Assembly (NCBI GenBank): GCA_942491535.1
Contig: CALOBV010000012.1
Location: 124,001-188,000 of the forward strand
Direction: 5' to 3'
DNA: 64,000 bases
DNA from: JAUVKT01 sp942491535
GTDB lineage: Bacteria > Bacteroidota > Bacteroidia > Bacteroidales > VadinHA17
Part shown: piece by piece, positions 56,157 to 64,000 of the stretch
Layout of the letters: each line of letters starts with the position of its first letter
Position numbering within the stretch: the first letter of the stretch is position 1
The notes under the pieces: generated by a model
Database searches by the model: none
The model's input: only the letters and a program-made list of their open reading frames with translations
Told to the model about the DNA's origin: nothing
Position numbers and translations under genes: made by a program

Positions 56157-56365
56157 ACGATTAAAGATTATAAGATTATAATATTTTAAGATTAAAGATA
56201 GAAATTTAAGCGAGCTTTTCCGGCTTCACGATACATCTTCTAAAAGGATTATGAGATATAATCAAGGTATCTGTCTATATAATATCCCTCTACATCTATT
56301 TCATTTCAGATATGCCTGCCTTCTGATATACATTTGAAGTGGAAATCACAACAAAATTTAGAAAG

Positions 56366-57694
56366 ATGAAAGGACATAAACTAATAATAACACTTTTTCT
56401 GATGGGACTTTCTTCTATCCTGGTTGCCCAGGATCTTAAGGTATGGACGCTTGAAGAATGTATTGATTATGCGCTTGAACAGAATATCCAGATAAGGAAA
56501 TCTGAGGTGTCGAATCGTATTAATTCTGTAAACGTACTTCAGAGCAAAGCAGAGCAGATACCTTCTCTGGGTGCAAATGTGAGGCAAAGCTTCGACTGGA
56601 TGAGCCAGGAAGACATTATAAGTGGAGAAGAGGAGTTTAATAATATAAATGGAACCAGTTACTCGATAAATTCCAGCATTACCTTGTTTAACGGTTTCAG
56701 GCTTAAGAATAATATCCAGGGTGCTGAGCTTGATTATGAAAAAGGACTATATGATTCTGAAGTAATAAAAGAAAGTATTACTGTAAGCATACTGGAAGCC
56801 TATCTTAATTTATTGTACTCTGATGAGCAGATTAAAAACAGTAATGAACAATTGGAGTCTACCAGGGAGCAACTTAGATTGGCAGGAGAAAGGCTGAGTC
56901 TTGGTAGTATCTCACAAAGCGACTACCTGCAGGTAAAGAGCCAGCTATCCACTGAGGAATTGACCCTTGCAAATGCAAACAGCCAGAATGCCATGGCCAG
57001 AGTTAATCTGATGCAACTGCTTGAGCTTCCTGTCGGCGAAGGTTTTGAAATAGCTATACCCGATCTTGACAGGTATATCCTTATAGAACTCGAACCTGAT
57101 CCACAGGAGATTTATAACACGGCACTTCAGATAAAGCCACAGGTAAAAAGTGCTGAGCTGCAGGTTGAAGGATCCCAGCTGAATGTAGAAGTAGCAAAGG
57201 CCGGATATATGCCTAGTCTATCTCTCGATGCCGGCCTGTCAACATCATATAGAGGCAGCAATGGTTCAGACAGCTATGCTATGCAGATTCAAAACAATAT
57301 TAATCCGACTGTCGGCTTGAGCCTCTCCATCCCGATATTCAGCAACAGGCAGACAAAAAGCCAGGTTGAAGTAGCCCGACTGGGAATAGAAAATGCAGAG
57401 CTTGAGATGATTAATACTGGCAACCAGTTGAGGAAGGCTATTGAGCAGGTATGTGTTGATGTTAACTCTTCAGAATCTGAATATATGGCAAGTAAGCAGC
57501 AATATCTGGCCACAACAGAATCCTTCGAGGTGGCAACAGAAAAATATAAGCAGGGGATGATGAACTCGGTTGATTACCTCTACGAGAAAACAAAGCTGAT
57601 TGTATCAGAAAGCGAACTATTGCAATCAAAATACAATATGATTTACAATTATAAGATGCTTGATTATTACAGGGGAATACCCTTTACTCTTTAA
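56366..57694 (+). CDS. TolC-family outer-membrane efflux protein
   Basis: 442 residues from ATG 56366 (MKGHKLIITLF); GTG 56339 is possible but adds a non-signal segment. Signal peptide (SSILVAQ), then two repeated OEP units of long coiled-coil helices (NSNEQLESTREQLRLAGERL, EQVCVDVNSSESEYMASK). It forms the outer-membrane channel of the adjoining tripartite MacAB-type exporter; the adaptor gene begins two bases downstream. Confidence 0.92.
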   Translation: MKGHKLIITLFLMGLSSILVAQDLKVWTLEECIDYALEQNIQIRKSEVSNRINSVNVLQSKAEQIPSLGANVRQSFDWMSQEDIISGEEEFNNINGTSYSINSSITLFNGFRLKNNIQGAELDYEKGLYDSEVIKESITVSILEAYLNLLYSDEQIKNSNEQLESTREQLRLAGERLSLGSISQSDYLQVKSQLSTEELTLANANSQNAMARVNLMQLLELPVGEGFEIAIPDLDRYILIELEPDPQEIYNTALQIKPQVKSAELQVEGSQLNVEVAKAGYMPSLSLDAGLSTSYRGSNGSDSYAMQIQNNINPTVGLSLSIPIFSNRQTKSQVEVARLGIENAELEMINTGNQLRKAIEQVCVDVNSSESEYMASKQQYLATTESFEVATEKYKQGMMNSVDYLYEKTKLIVSESELLQSKYNMIYNYKMLDYYRGIPFTL

Positions 57695-57696
57695 AT

Positions 57697-58992
57697 ATGA
57701 ATACCAGAAATAAATATACAATGAAAAAGAAAAGACTTTATATCGGACTAGGACTGGCTACTACACTTGTCACTGTCGTACTGATAGTGAATGCATGCCA
57801 GAAGAATAATAGCAACGTTACTTTCGAAACGGCAAAGGTGGAAAGAATGACAATTACCAATACGGTTTCTGCTACAGGAACTCTTGAGGCTACAACAACT
57901 GTTGAGGTAGGCACCCAGGTTTCTGGTGTAATTGAGAAAATTCATGTTGATTTTAATTCGGTTGTAAAAAAGGGTCAGTTACTGGCAGAGATCGACCAGA
58001 CTTCATTAAAGAGCAGTGTGGATGAAGCAGAGGCATCTCTTGATAACGCAAAGGCCGAGCTTGAGTATCAGGAATCTACTTTTAAGAGAGTAAGTGCTCT
58101 TAGGGATAAGAAACTTGTTGCAGATGCAGATTATGACCTCGCCAAATATAATTATGATAAGTCCAAATCAAGTCTTAAGACAGCACAGGCACGCTATGAT
58201 AAGGCAATTGTAAATCTGAATTATACAAGAATTTACTCTCCTATTGATGGTGTTATAATGAACAGGGCCGTTGATGAAGGACAGACTGTTGCTGCAAGTT
58301 TTAACACTCCAACCCTTTTTTCAATAGCAAATGATCTTACACAGATGCAGGTTGAGGCAGATATTGACGAGGCTGATATTGGCATGGTTAAACAAGGGCA
58401 AAGGGTCGAATTCGAAGTTGATGCTTTCCAGGATGAGGTGTTCGATGGTAAAGTGCTGGAAGTGAGATTGCAGCCTGTTGAATCCTCAAATGTTATCACC
58501 TATACTGTAGTAATTGATGCTCCTAATCCGGACCATAAGCTTATGCCAGGAATGACGGCAAGTATTACTGCCTATGTGGAGGAGGTGGACAATGTACTTG
58601 CAATTCCAGGCAAGGCATTAAGATTCACTCCAGACAGGGATGTGATGACAGCTTATATGAGTAAGCAGGAACCCGAGCCTGCAGGAAGGGTAATAGAAGG
58701 CCCAAAAGTGGTTGGTGGAATGCCTGCTGGTGGTGGAATGATGATGGGAGGAACTGATGAGATCTTAGCCGAAGATGAAAATATCATAAATGTATGGATA
58801 AAGGATAATGAAAAAATATACCCCAGGCGAATTGAAATAGGAGTATCCGATGGTTCTAATGTTGAAGTTCTGTCAGGACTTAATGAAGGCGATGAGCTAA
58901 TAATTTCAATGAGTGCAGATATTAAAATTGCTAAAGCAGATGCAGAGACTTCAAGTACGTTTATGCCCCAGAGTCCTGGTGGAGGAAGGTAA
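57697..58992 (+). CDS. Periplasmic adaptor (MacA/HlyD-type membrane fusion protein)
   Basis: 431 residues (423 if started at ATG 57721, MKKKRLYIG). An N-terminal signal with lipobox-like VNAC follows, then a lipoyl/barrel-sandwich domain (VEVGTQVSGVIEKIHVDFNS, KKGQLLAEID), an alpha-helical hairpin (about 105-180), and a beta-barrel (VEADIDEADIGMVKQGQRVE). A Gly/Met-rich insert (GGMPAGGGMMMGG) near residue 350 is unusual. It links the TolC channel to the MacB permease. It overlaps the non-coding lead of the ATPase gene. Confidence 0.9.
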   Translation: MNTRNKYTMKKKRLYIGLGLATTLVTVVLIVNACQKNNSNVTFETAKVERMTITNTVSATGTLEATTTVEVGTQVSGVIEKIHVDFNSVVKKGQLLAEIDQTSLKSSVDEAEASLDNAKAELEYQESTFKRVSALRDKKLVADADYDLAKYNYDKSKSSLKTAQARYDKAIVNLNYTRIYSPIDGVIMNRAVDEGQTVAASFNTPTLFSIANDLTQMQVEADIDEADIGMVKQGQRVEFEVDAFQDEVFDGKVLEVRLQPVESSNVITYTVVIDAPNPDHKLMPGMTASITAYVEEVDNVLAIPGKALRFTPDRDVMTAYMSKQEPEPAGRVIEGPKVVGGMPAGGGMMMGGTDEILAEDENIINVWIKDNEKIYPRRIEIGVSDGSNVEVLSGLNEGDELIISMSADIKIAKADAETSSTFMPQSPGGGR

Positions 58993-59746
58993 AATAGGTA
59001 TAAGAATTAAAACGATAATAGAAATAAACAATTTGAAGAGAGACTTTCAGGTAGGCGAAGTTACCGTACATGCTCTCAGAGGTGTGGATCTGAAAATTGC
59101 AGAAGGAGAGTTTCTTGCAATTATGGGAACCAGTGGATCGGGTAAATCTACAATGTTAAATATCCTGGGGTGCCTTGACCGGCCTTCCGATGGAACTTAC
59201 CTGCTAGACGGGACAGACACTAGTGTCATGACAAAGAATCAGCTGGCTACTCTTCGTAACCGTAAACTTGGGTTCGTGTTCCAGTCGTATAACCTGCTAT
59301 CCAGAACTAGTGCCCTGGATAATGTTGAACTGCCCCTTCTTTATAATGCTGATGTGAGGTCAAAAGAGAGAAAGGAAAAGGCCGAGCATGCCCTGGAGTC
59401 GGTCGGGCTGAAAGACCGGATGCACCATATGCCTAATCAGTTATCAGGCGGGCAGCAACAGCGCGTGGCAATAGCCAGATCGTTGGTAAATGATCCACTG
59501 GTCATATTCGCCGATGAACCAACAGGAAACCTTGATACAAGAATGTCGTACGAGGTGATGTCGCTTTTCCAGGAGCTTAATGATAAAGGTAAGACTATCG
59601 TATTTGTTACTCACGAGAATGATATAGCTCTTTGTACCAACAGGAATGTTGTTTTTAGAGATGGCAATATTGTTAGGGAGGTAATAGTTGAGAAGAAGGT
59701 TGATGCAGCTCTCATGCTTGAGAGTATGCCTATTGAGGATAACTAG
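58979..59746 (+). CDS. ABC transporter ATP-binding protein (MacB-type ATPase)
   Basis: About 255 residues. Walker A GTSGSGKS, Q-loop FVFQSYNLL, signature LSGGQQQRVAIARSL, Walker B VIFADEPTGNLD, H-loop VTHEND; classic LolD/MacB ATPase. No ATG lies at the expected start (IIEINNLKRDF). GTG 58979, ATT 59006 or TTG 59033 are the in-frame options. I prefer GTG 58979, which overlaps the adaptor gene end by 14 bases. The frame extends further upstream inside the adaptor gene. Confidence 0.9.
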   Translation: MEEGKIGIRIKTIIEINNLKRDFQVGEVTVHALRGVDLKIAEGEFLAIMGTSGSGKSTMLNILGCLDRPSDGTYLLDGTDTSVMTKNQLATLRNRKLGFVFQSYNLLSRTSALDNVELPLLYNADVRSKERKEKAEHALESVGLKDRMHHMPNQLSGGQQQRVAIARSLVNDPLVIFADEPTGNLDTRMSYEVMSLFQELNDKGKTIVFVTHENDIALCTNRNVVFRDGNIVREVIVEKKVDAALMLESMPIEDN

Positions 59747-59759
59747 AAAAGAATAAGTC

Positions 59760-60980
59760 ATGAATTATAAGAATCTTTTAAAAATAGCTACTAATGCCCT
59801 GATGAGGAATAAATTCAGATCTTTCCTTACAATGCTTGGTATTATTATCGGTGTAGGTTCTGTTATTGCTATGCTGGCCATAGGACAGGGCTCTAAGCAA
59901 AGCATAACCGACCAGATCTCTGATATGGGGTCTAACCTTGTAATGGTTATGCCAGCTTCCAACAGGATGGGTGGTGTACAGATGGGTAATTCAAATACTC
60001 AAAGTATTGAAGTTAGCGATATTGACGCTATCCTGGAAGGATGTCCGTCGATAAGCATGGTATCTCCGGAAGTAAAAGGCAGCGGCCAGGTGGTATTTGG
60101 GAATGAGAACTGGCCAACGCAAATTTTCGGTGGTGACATAGAATTTCTTGATATTAAGAAACTCGGGGTGGAGAGTGGCAGGATGTTTACGGAGAAGGAA
60201 GTAAGTTCTTCATCAAAGGTATGCCTGATAGGAAAGACAATCCAGGAGGAGGTCTTTGGTCTGAACAGCGATCCCGTAGGACAGACTATCAGGTTTAAAA
60301 GCATTCCTTTTAAGGTAATAGGTGTCCTGGAAGAAAAGGGAAACAATACTTTTGGCCAGGACCAGGATGATATTATGCTGGCACCGTATACAACCGTTCA
60401 GAAGAGGATCCTTGCTATAACACACCTGCAGACTATCCTCTGTTCAGCAGTCAGTGAAGAGGCTTCAGCTCAGGCTGAGATTGAGATAGAAGAGGTATTG
60501 AGAACAGAGCACAGGCTTTCCGAAGATGAGGAAAACGATTTTGAAGTAAGAAGCCAGCAGGAACTTGTTTCAACATTTAGTTCAGTTAGTGATATCCTTA
60601 CGGTATTATTGGGAGCCATATCAGGTATATCCTTACTGGTAGGGGGGATAGGCATAATGAATATAATGTATGTTTCTGTTACTGAGCGTACCCGTGAGAT
60701 CGGATTAAGAATGTCTATTGGGGGCAAGGGCAGAGATATATTAATGCAATTCCTGATAGAATCAGTATTATTAAGTGTTCTGGGTGGCATACTGGGAATC
60801 CTCCTGGGTCTTGCGGGATCCCAGGTAGTAAGTATGGCAATGTCGTGGCCCGTGGTAGTGACAGTAAATTCTGTTATCCTGTCTTTTCTTGTGTGTACGG
60901 TAATCGGAGTGTTTTTTGGATGGTACCCGGCACGCAAGGCTTCTGAGCTTGATCCTATAGATGCCCTGAGGTACGAATAA
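59760..60980 (+). CDS. MacB-type ABC transporter permease
   Basis: 406 residues with TM1 (FLTMLGIIIGVGSVIAMLAI), a large periplasmic MacB-PCD domain (about 45-270), and three C-terminal FtsX segments with SVTERTREIGLRMSIGGKGR and GWYPARKASELDPIDALRYE. Single-module size, so it works as a dimer with the preceding ATPase, adaptor and TolC protein. Likely exports a peptide, lipid or antibiotic. Confidence 0.92.
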   Translation: MNYKNLLKIATNALMRNKFRSFLTMLGIIIGVGSVIAMLAIGQGSKQSITDQISDMGSNLVMVMPASNRMGGVQMGNSNTQSIEVSDIDAILEGCPSISMVSPEVKGSGQVVFGNENWPTQIFGGDIEFLDIKKLGVESGRMFTEKEVSSSSKVCLIGKTIQEEVFGLNSDPVGQTIRFKSIPFKVIGVLEEKGNNTFGQDQDDIMLAPYTTVQKRILAITHLQTILCSAVSEEASAQAEIEIEEVLRTEHRLSEDEENDFEVRSQQELVSTFSSVSDILTVLLGAISGISLLVGGIGIMNIMYVSVTERTREIGLRMSIGGKGRDILMQFLIESVLLSVLGGILGILLGLAGSQVVSMAMSWPVVVTVNSVILSFLVCTVIGVFFGWYPARKASELDPIDALRYE

Positions 60981-61053
60981 GACTTTATTTTGTGGTATTT
61001 AAGAAGTAAAACAATTAGTTTTGATTTATAATTCACTTAACAGGCATTTATTT

Positions 61054-62127
61054 ATGGAGAAGGGGAAGAAAAGATCACCGGTAATCCTGCACCTGATAGG
61101 TTGGATAATACTCTTTATCCTTCCACAATTTATTCTGTTTATTCATACCGATGAATTAAGTAGCCGTTTTTTTTGGAGACTGGCTCCGACCACCCTGATT
61201 TTTGCCGGGGTGTTCTACCTCCATTACCTGGTGCTGATCCCGGCTATGATAAATGGTAAGAAAAAATGGTTATACCCAATTATCAGCCTGGCAGTGGTGG
61301 TTGGCCTGTTTGTGGGGATGAATTTACTTCTTAAAACTATTATGCCACGGACTGGTGATATTCAGGAACAGGTGCAGGAGCTCAGGCAGGAGAAGGAAAG
61401 ACCCGATCGCAGAGGACCTGACCCAAGGAAGATGGCTGCTTATAACTATTTTATCCTTAATGCTCTGGCAATAGGTTTTGCCTACGTACTGAGGGTGAAC
61501 GAGAAGGTAAGAGAAACAGAAAAATCTAAAAAGGAACTTGAAGAAGCTCACCTCAATTCAGAACTCGCATTCCTGAAGAACCAGATAAGCCCTCATTTCT
61601 TTTTTAACACACTCAATAATATTTACTCTTTGATAGAGCTCGACGGTAAAAGTTCGCAGGAAGCAGTGCTTAATCTCTCAAAAATGATGCGCTACCTCTT
61701 GTATGAGTCTGAGCAGCAGGATACAACTCTTGGCGATGAGATTAATTTTATGAAGAATTATATTGGCCTGATGAAGTTAAGGGTTAGTGATAAGGTGAGT
61801 GTAAATGTCAGGTTTACAGAGAAATATAATGATCTTAAAATACCTCCGCTATTATTTATTCCTTTTATAGAAAATGCATTTAAGCATGGTGTAAGCTTAA
61901 CAGATGAATCTTATATAGATATCTCCCTTACGGCCAATAATAAGGAGTTAATGTTTACTTCGACCAACCCGGTAAACCTGTCAAAGGGAGATAAACCTGA
62001 AGTTGCTTCGGGTATTGGACTGGATAATGTTAAGAAAAGGCTTAAGCTTCTGATGAAAGACAGGTATAAGCTGACAATTGATGATGGTGATGGTGTATTC
62101 AGAGTACTTCTAAAAATAGATATCTAA
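61054..62127 (+). CDS. LytS-family sensor histidine kinase
   Basis: 357 residues from ATG 61054 (MEKGKKRSPVILHL); TTG 61021 is less likely. About four membrane segments at the N terminus, a charged loop (QVQELRQEKERPDRRGPDPR), a coiled coil, then a His_kinase domain with His in ISPHFFFNTLNNIYS and a HATPase domain (FIPFIENAFKHG, GIGLDNVKKR). It is followed five bases later by its regulator and preceded by the efflux operon, a common Bacteroidota arrangement in which the pair controls or senses the exporter. Confidence 0.92.
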   Translation: MEKGKKRSPVILHLIGWIILFILPQFILFIHTDELSSRFFWRLAPTTLIFAGVFYLHYLVLIPAMINGKKKWLYPIISLAVVVGLFVGMNLLLKTIMPRTGDIQEQVQELRQEKERPDRRGPDPRKMAAYNYFILNALAIGFAYVLRVNEKVRETEKSKKELEEAHLNSELAFLKNQISPHFFFNTLNNIYSLIELDGKSSQEAVLNLSKMMRYLLYESEQQDTTLGDEINFMKNYIGLMKLRVSDKVSVNVRFTEKYNDLKIPPLLFIPFIENAFKHGVSLTDESYIDISLTANNKELMFTSTNPVNLSKGDKPEVASGIGLDNVKKRLKLLMKDRYKLTIDDGDGVFRVLLKIDI

Positions 62128-62132
62128 GCGAT

Positions 62133-62846
62133 ATGATCAGGACTGTTGCCATAGACGATGAACCACTGGCTTTGAAGCTGATAAAGGGCTATATTGATAA
62201 AACTCCCTACCTGGAAATGGTGGAATGTTTTGAAAGCTCCGTTGAGGCACTAAGTTTTCTCTCGGGAGCAAATATTGACCTGATATTTCTGGATATCCAG
62301 ATGCCGGATCTTACAGGTACGGAGCTGGCCCGGCTGATTGAAGGAGGATCGAGAATAATTTTTACCACTGCATATGAAAAATACGCACTGGAAGGCTTTA
62401 AGCTAAATGCTGTAGACTATCTTCTGAAACCATTCAGCTATGAGGAGTTTCTGAAAGCTGCCGGAAAGGCTCAAAAGATAATAGATCTTGAGCTGGGCGC
62501 TGCATCTGAAACCGAAGTGAAGGATGGATTCCTCTTTCTTAAGTCAGAATATAAAATACGAAGAATAAACTTTAAGGAGATACACTATATAGAGGGCCTG
62601 AAGGATTATGTAAAGGTATACCTGAGAGATGAGAAGAAACCTGTACTTTCACTCTCATCCCTCAAGGCTATGGAAAGTAAATTGCCGGCTAATATGTTTA
62701 TGAGAGTTCACCGATCATATATAGTTAACCTTGATACGATTCACACTATTGAGCGTAGCAGGATTGTATTTGGAGAGCTTCGGATTGCAATTGGCGACCA
62801 GTATAAGGACAAGTTCCAGAAGTTTCTGGATAAGAACTTTTTGTAA
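62133..62846 (+). CDS. LytTR-family response regulator
   Basis: 237 residues. Receiver with Asp8/Asp9 in VAIDDEP, phospho-acceptor Asp54 in IFLDIQMPD, Lys in LLKPFSYEE; LytTR domain with IHYIEGLKDYVKVYL and MRVHRSYIVNL. It is cognate to the kinase just upstream and probably regulates the TolC-MacB operon. This is the second LytTR system in the window. Confidence 0.93.
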   Translation: MIRTVAIDDEPLALKLIKGYIDKTPYLEMVECFESSVEALSFLSGANIDLIFLDIQMPDLTGTELARLIEGGSRIIFTTAYEKYALEGFKLNAVDYLLKPFSYEEFLKAAGKAQKIIDLELGAASETEVKDGFLFLKSEYKIRRINFKEIHYIEGLKDYVKVYLRDEKKPVLSLSSLKAMESKLPANMFMRVHRSYIVNLDTIHTIERSRIVFGELRIAIGDQYKDKFQKFLDKNFL

Positions 62847-62880
62847 TATTCCCCCGTACAGGTAAGCCATGACGAGCTGT

Positions 62881-63007
62881 GTCATTCCGACAGAGCGAAG
62901 CGACGAGGAACCGAGAATTACGAGTTAGTCTCAAACGAGTGATTCAAGCTCGCCGAAGGCAATCTGTGAAAAGCTGCTTGCAGATCCCTCATTTCATTCG
63001 GGATGAC
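62881..63007. repeat. Dispersed inverted-repeat element (GTCATTCCGA ends)
   Basis: A 127-base spacer element with ends GTCATTCCGA and TCGGGATGAC and internal GAGCGAAGCGACGAGGAA and AGATCCCTCATTTC. Same family as 7113-7190 and 15923-15949. It lies between two converging genes. Confidence 0.7.
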
Positions 63008-63017
63008 AGCTATCCAA

Positions 63018-64000
63018 TTACCTTAATCCAAATCTGTAAGAGAATTTTATAAGGAAGGTATTATTTGCTTTTTTATCTGAAAACAGATAATCCAGGTTCT
63101 CACCTAAATCATATGTACCTGATCCTCCTTCATAAGCTCTTGTTTGCGACCATACAAGATAGGCTGTTGAGCCAGGAAGAAATTCCCATCTTACAACAAG
63201 ATTTGAGAGCCACTCATTGGTCATGAAATCGGGATTATCAAAATCTTCAGTATATCCGCTTGTAGTAATATAATACCTGTCATCTACCAGGTCAATCTCT
63301 GATCCTTCCTCGTAGGTATGGAACCTGTCTGTATATTCTTCAGCTCTGGGATCAGTAATTATTTTATACTGACTGAATTTAAAATCACCCGAGAATGGCT
63401 GTCCCCAGTATTGTATTGTCAGATCAGGTGTAATATTATAATTTATCCTGAGTGACATTGCTAATATTTTCTGATCGAGCGCTGCAAAGAGGTAATTGTT
63501 GTCGTCGTTGAAGAAGTACTGTAATTCATTTCTGGTAACACTGTAGCCTGGAGATAGTGAAATTGTGAGTGTATTCATTGGACGCACCAGCAGTGAAACA
63601 TTAAAGGATGTTCTTTTATTTTGATCCTCTACATCGCGATTAACAGAAGTACTAAAGGATAAGGATACTTTCTTTCTGTTGTCTGTGCTGCACCAATAAT
63701 GAAATCTCATACTATTGGGTGACAGCATTGAGGGACCCCCTCTGAGCAGGGTGGTTGACACCTGGTTAAAGTTAAATCCGCCGCCAAATCCTGAATTCCA
63801 TTGGTTTTTAAAGTTAGCACTAACATTATATTCGTAGCCTACTCCGTTAAGATTACCACCGAAATCCCATACTGTATAGATATCATTATTCAGATTCAAA
63901 CTTCTGAAGATGCTGAATGGTTCGATAAAGTTATATCCGGTCCATGCAACGTTCAGGATCTGGTCGGCCTGCCTGGAGAAGCCCATATCATTTATCTCAA
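63018..64000 (-). CDS. DUF5916 domain protein, 5' truncated by window edge
   Basis: The C-terminal 327 or so codons of a large secreted protein; the frame is open to the right edge (EINDMGFSRQADQILNV). Aromatic, alternating strands (FKNQWNSGFGGGFNFNQVST, YNITPDLTIQYWGQPFSGDF, FLIKFSYRFGL) form an outer-membrane barrel-like region as in DUF5916 proteins, which normally begin with a carbohydrate-binding family 9 domain lying outside this window. Function not established. Confidence 0.85.
   Translation of the reverse strand, partial: EINDMGFSRQADQILNVAWTGYNFIEPFSIFRSLNLNNDIYTVWDFGGNLNGVGYEYNVSANFKNQWNSGFGGGFNFNQVSTTLLRGGPSMLSPNSMRFHYWCSTDNRKKVSLSFSTSVNRDVEDQNKRTSFNVSLLVRPMNTLTISLSPGYSVTRNELQYFFNDDNNYLFAALDQKILAMSLRINYNITPDLTIQYWGQPFSGDFKFSQYKIITDPRAEEYTDRFHTYEEGSEIDLVDDRYYITTSGYTEDFDNPDFMTNEWLSNLVVRWEFLPGSTAYLVWSQTRAYEGGSGTYDLGENLDYLFSDKKANNTFLIKFSYRFGLR

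Overview
This window is a chromosomal segment of a Bacteroidota bacterium, most likely Bacteroidia of a Marinilabiliales or Bacteroidales type. The evidence is a TonB-dependent receptor with a partner lipoprotein, LytS/LytTR two-component systems, a T9SS C-terminal sorting domain, DUF5916, DUF4412 and Fibrobacter-type paralogous-domain proteins, lipoprotein signals followed by Lys/Asp/Glu, and TAnnTTTG-type -7 boxes. No phage, plasmid, transposase or CRISPR locus is visible. The single RNA gene is a tRNA-Cys.

Layout. 1-4 kb: end of a TonB-dependent receptor and a BACON/OB-fold lipoprotein, both frameshifted, then two terminators. 4.3-7 kb: B12-dependent ribonucleotide reductase nrdJ. 7.2-14.3 kb (minus strand): tdh, an unknown gene, an AcsA-like ligase, an acyl carrier protein, a second Kbl-like enzyme and kbl. 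This is a threonine-to-glycine pathway with an apparently ACP-dependent alpha-oxoamine synthase module set inside it, and it is the best candidate for an undescribed system. 14.4-25.5 kb: housekeeping genes (gltX, TatD, tcdA, S9 peptidase, glnS, folB, OmpA, a CDF transporter), a decayed GxxExxY gene and a frameshifted membrane-protein/regulator pair. 25.6-26.8 kb: tRNA-Cys followed by GC-rich palindromic repeats and a broken Ig/FN3 fragment. 27.9-30.3 kb: cydAB.

30.6-48.2 kb: a TPR-type LytS histidine kinase and LytTR regulator, then a long, tightly spaced, co-directional array of secreted or surface proteins: OmpA-LamG, two DUF4412, an Ig-like protein, three secreted ankyrin paralogues plus a relic of a fourth, two lipocalin-like lipoproteins, DUF3592, FISUMP, a beta-barrel, an SUMF1-like lipoprotein and a T9SS cargo protein. 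48.4-56.2 kb: patatin, metallophosphoesterase, carbonic anhydrase, M28 peptidase, FtsX-like permease, NimA-like and VOC proteins. 56.4-62.8 kb: a TolC/adaptor/MacB-type efflux operon with its own LytS/LytTR pair. The right edge cuts a DUF5916 protein.

Two themes recur. About a dozen frameshifts are confined to accessory genes, and most require skipping one extra base. Intergenic gaps carry tandem 7-base arrays of several unrelated sequences, short three-base-loop hairpins, and elements bounded by GTCATYCCGA inverted ends.
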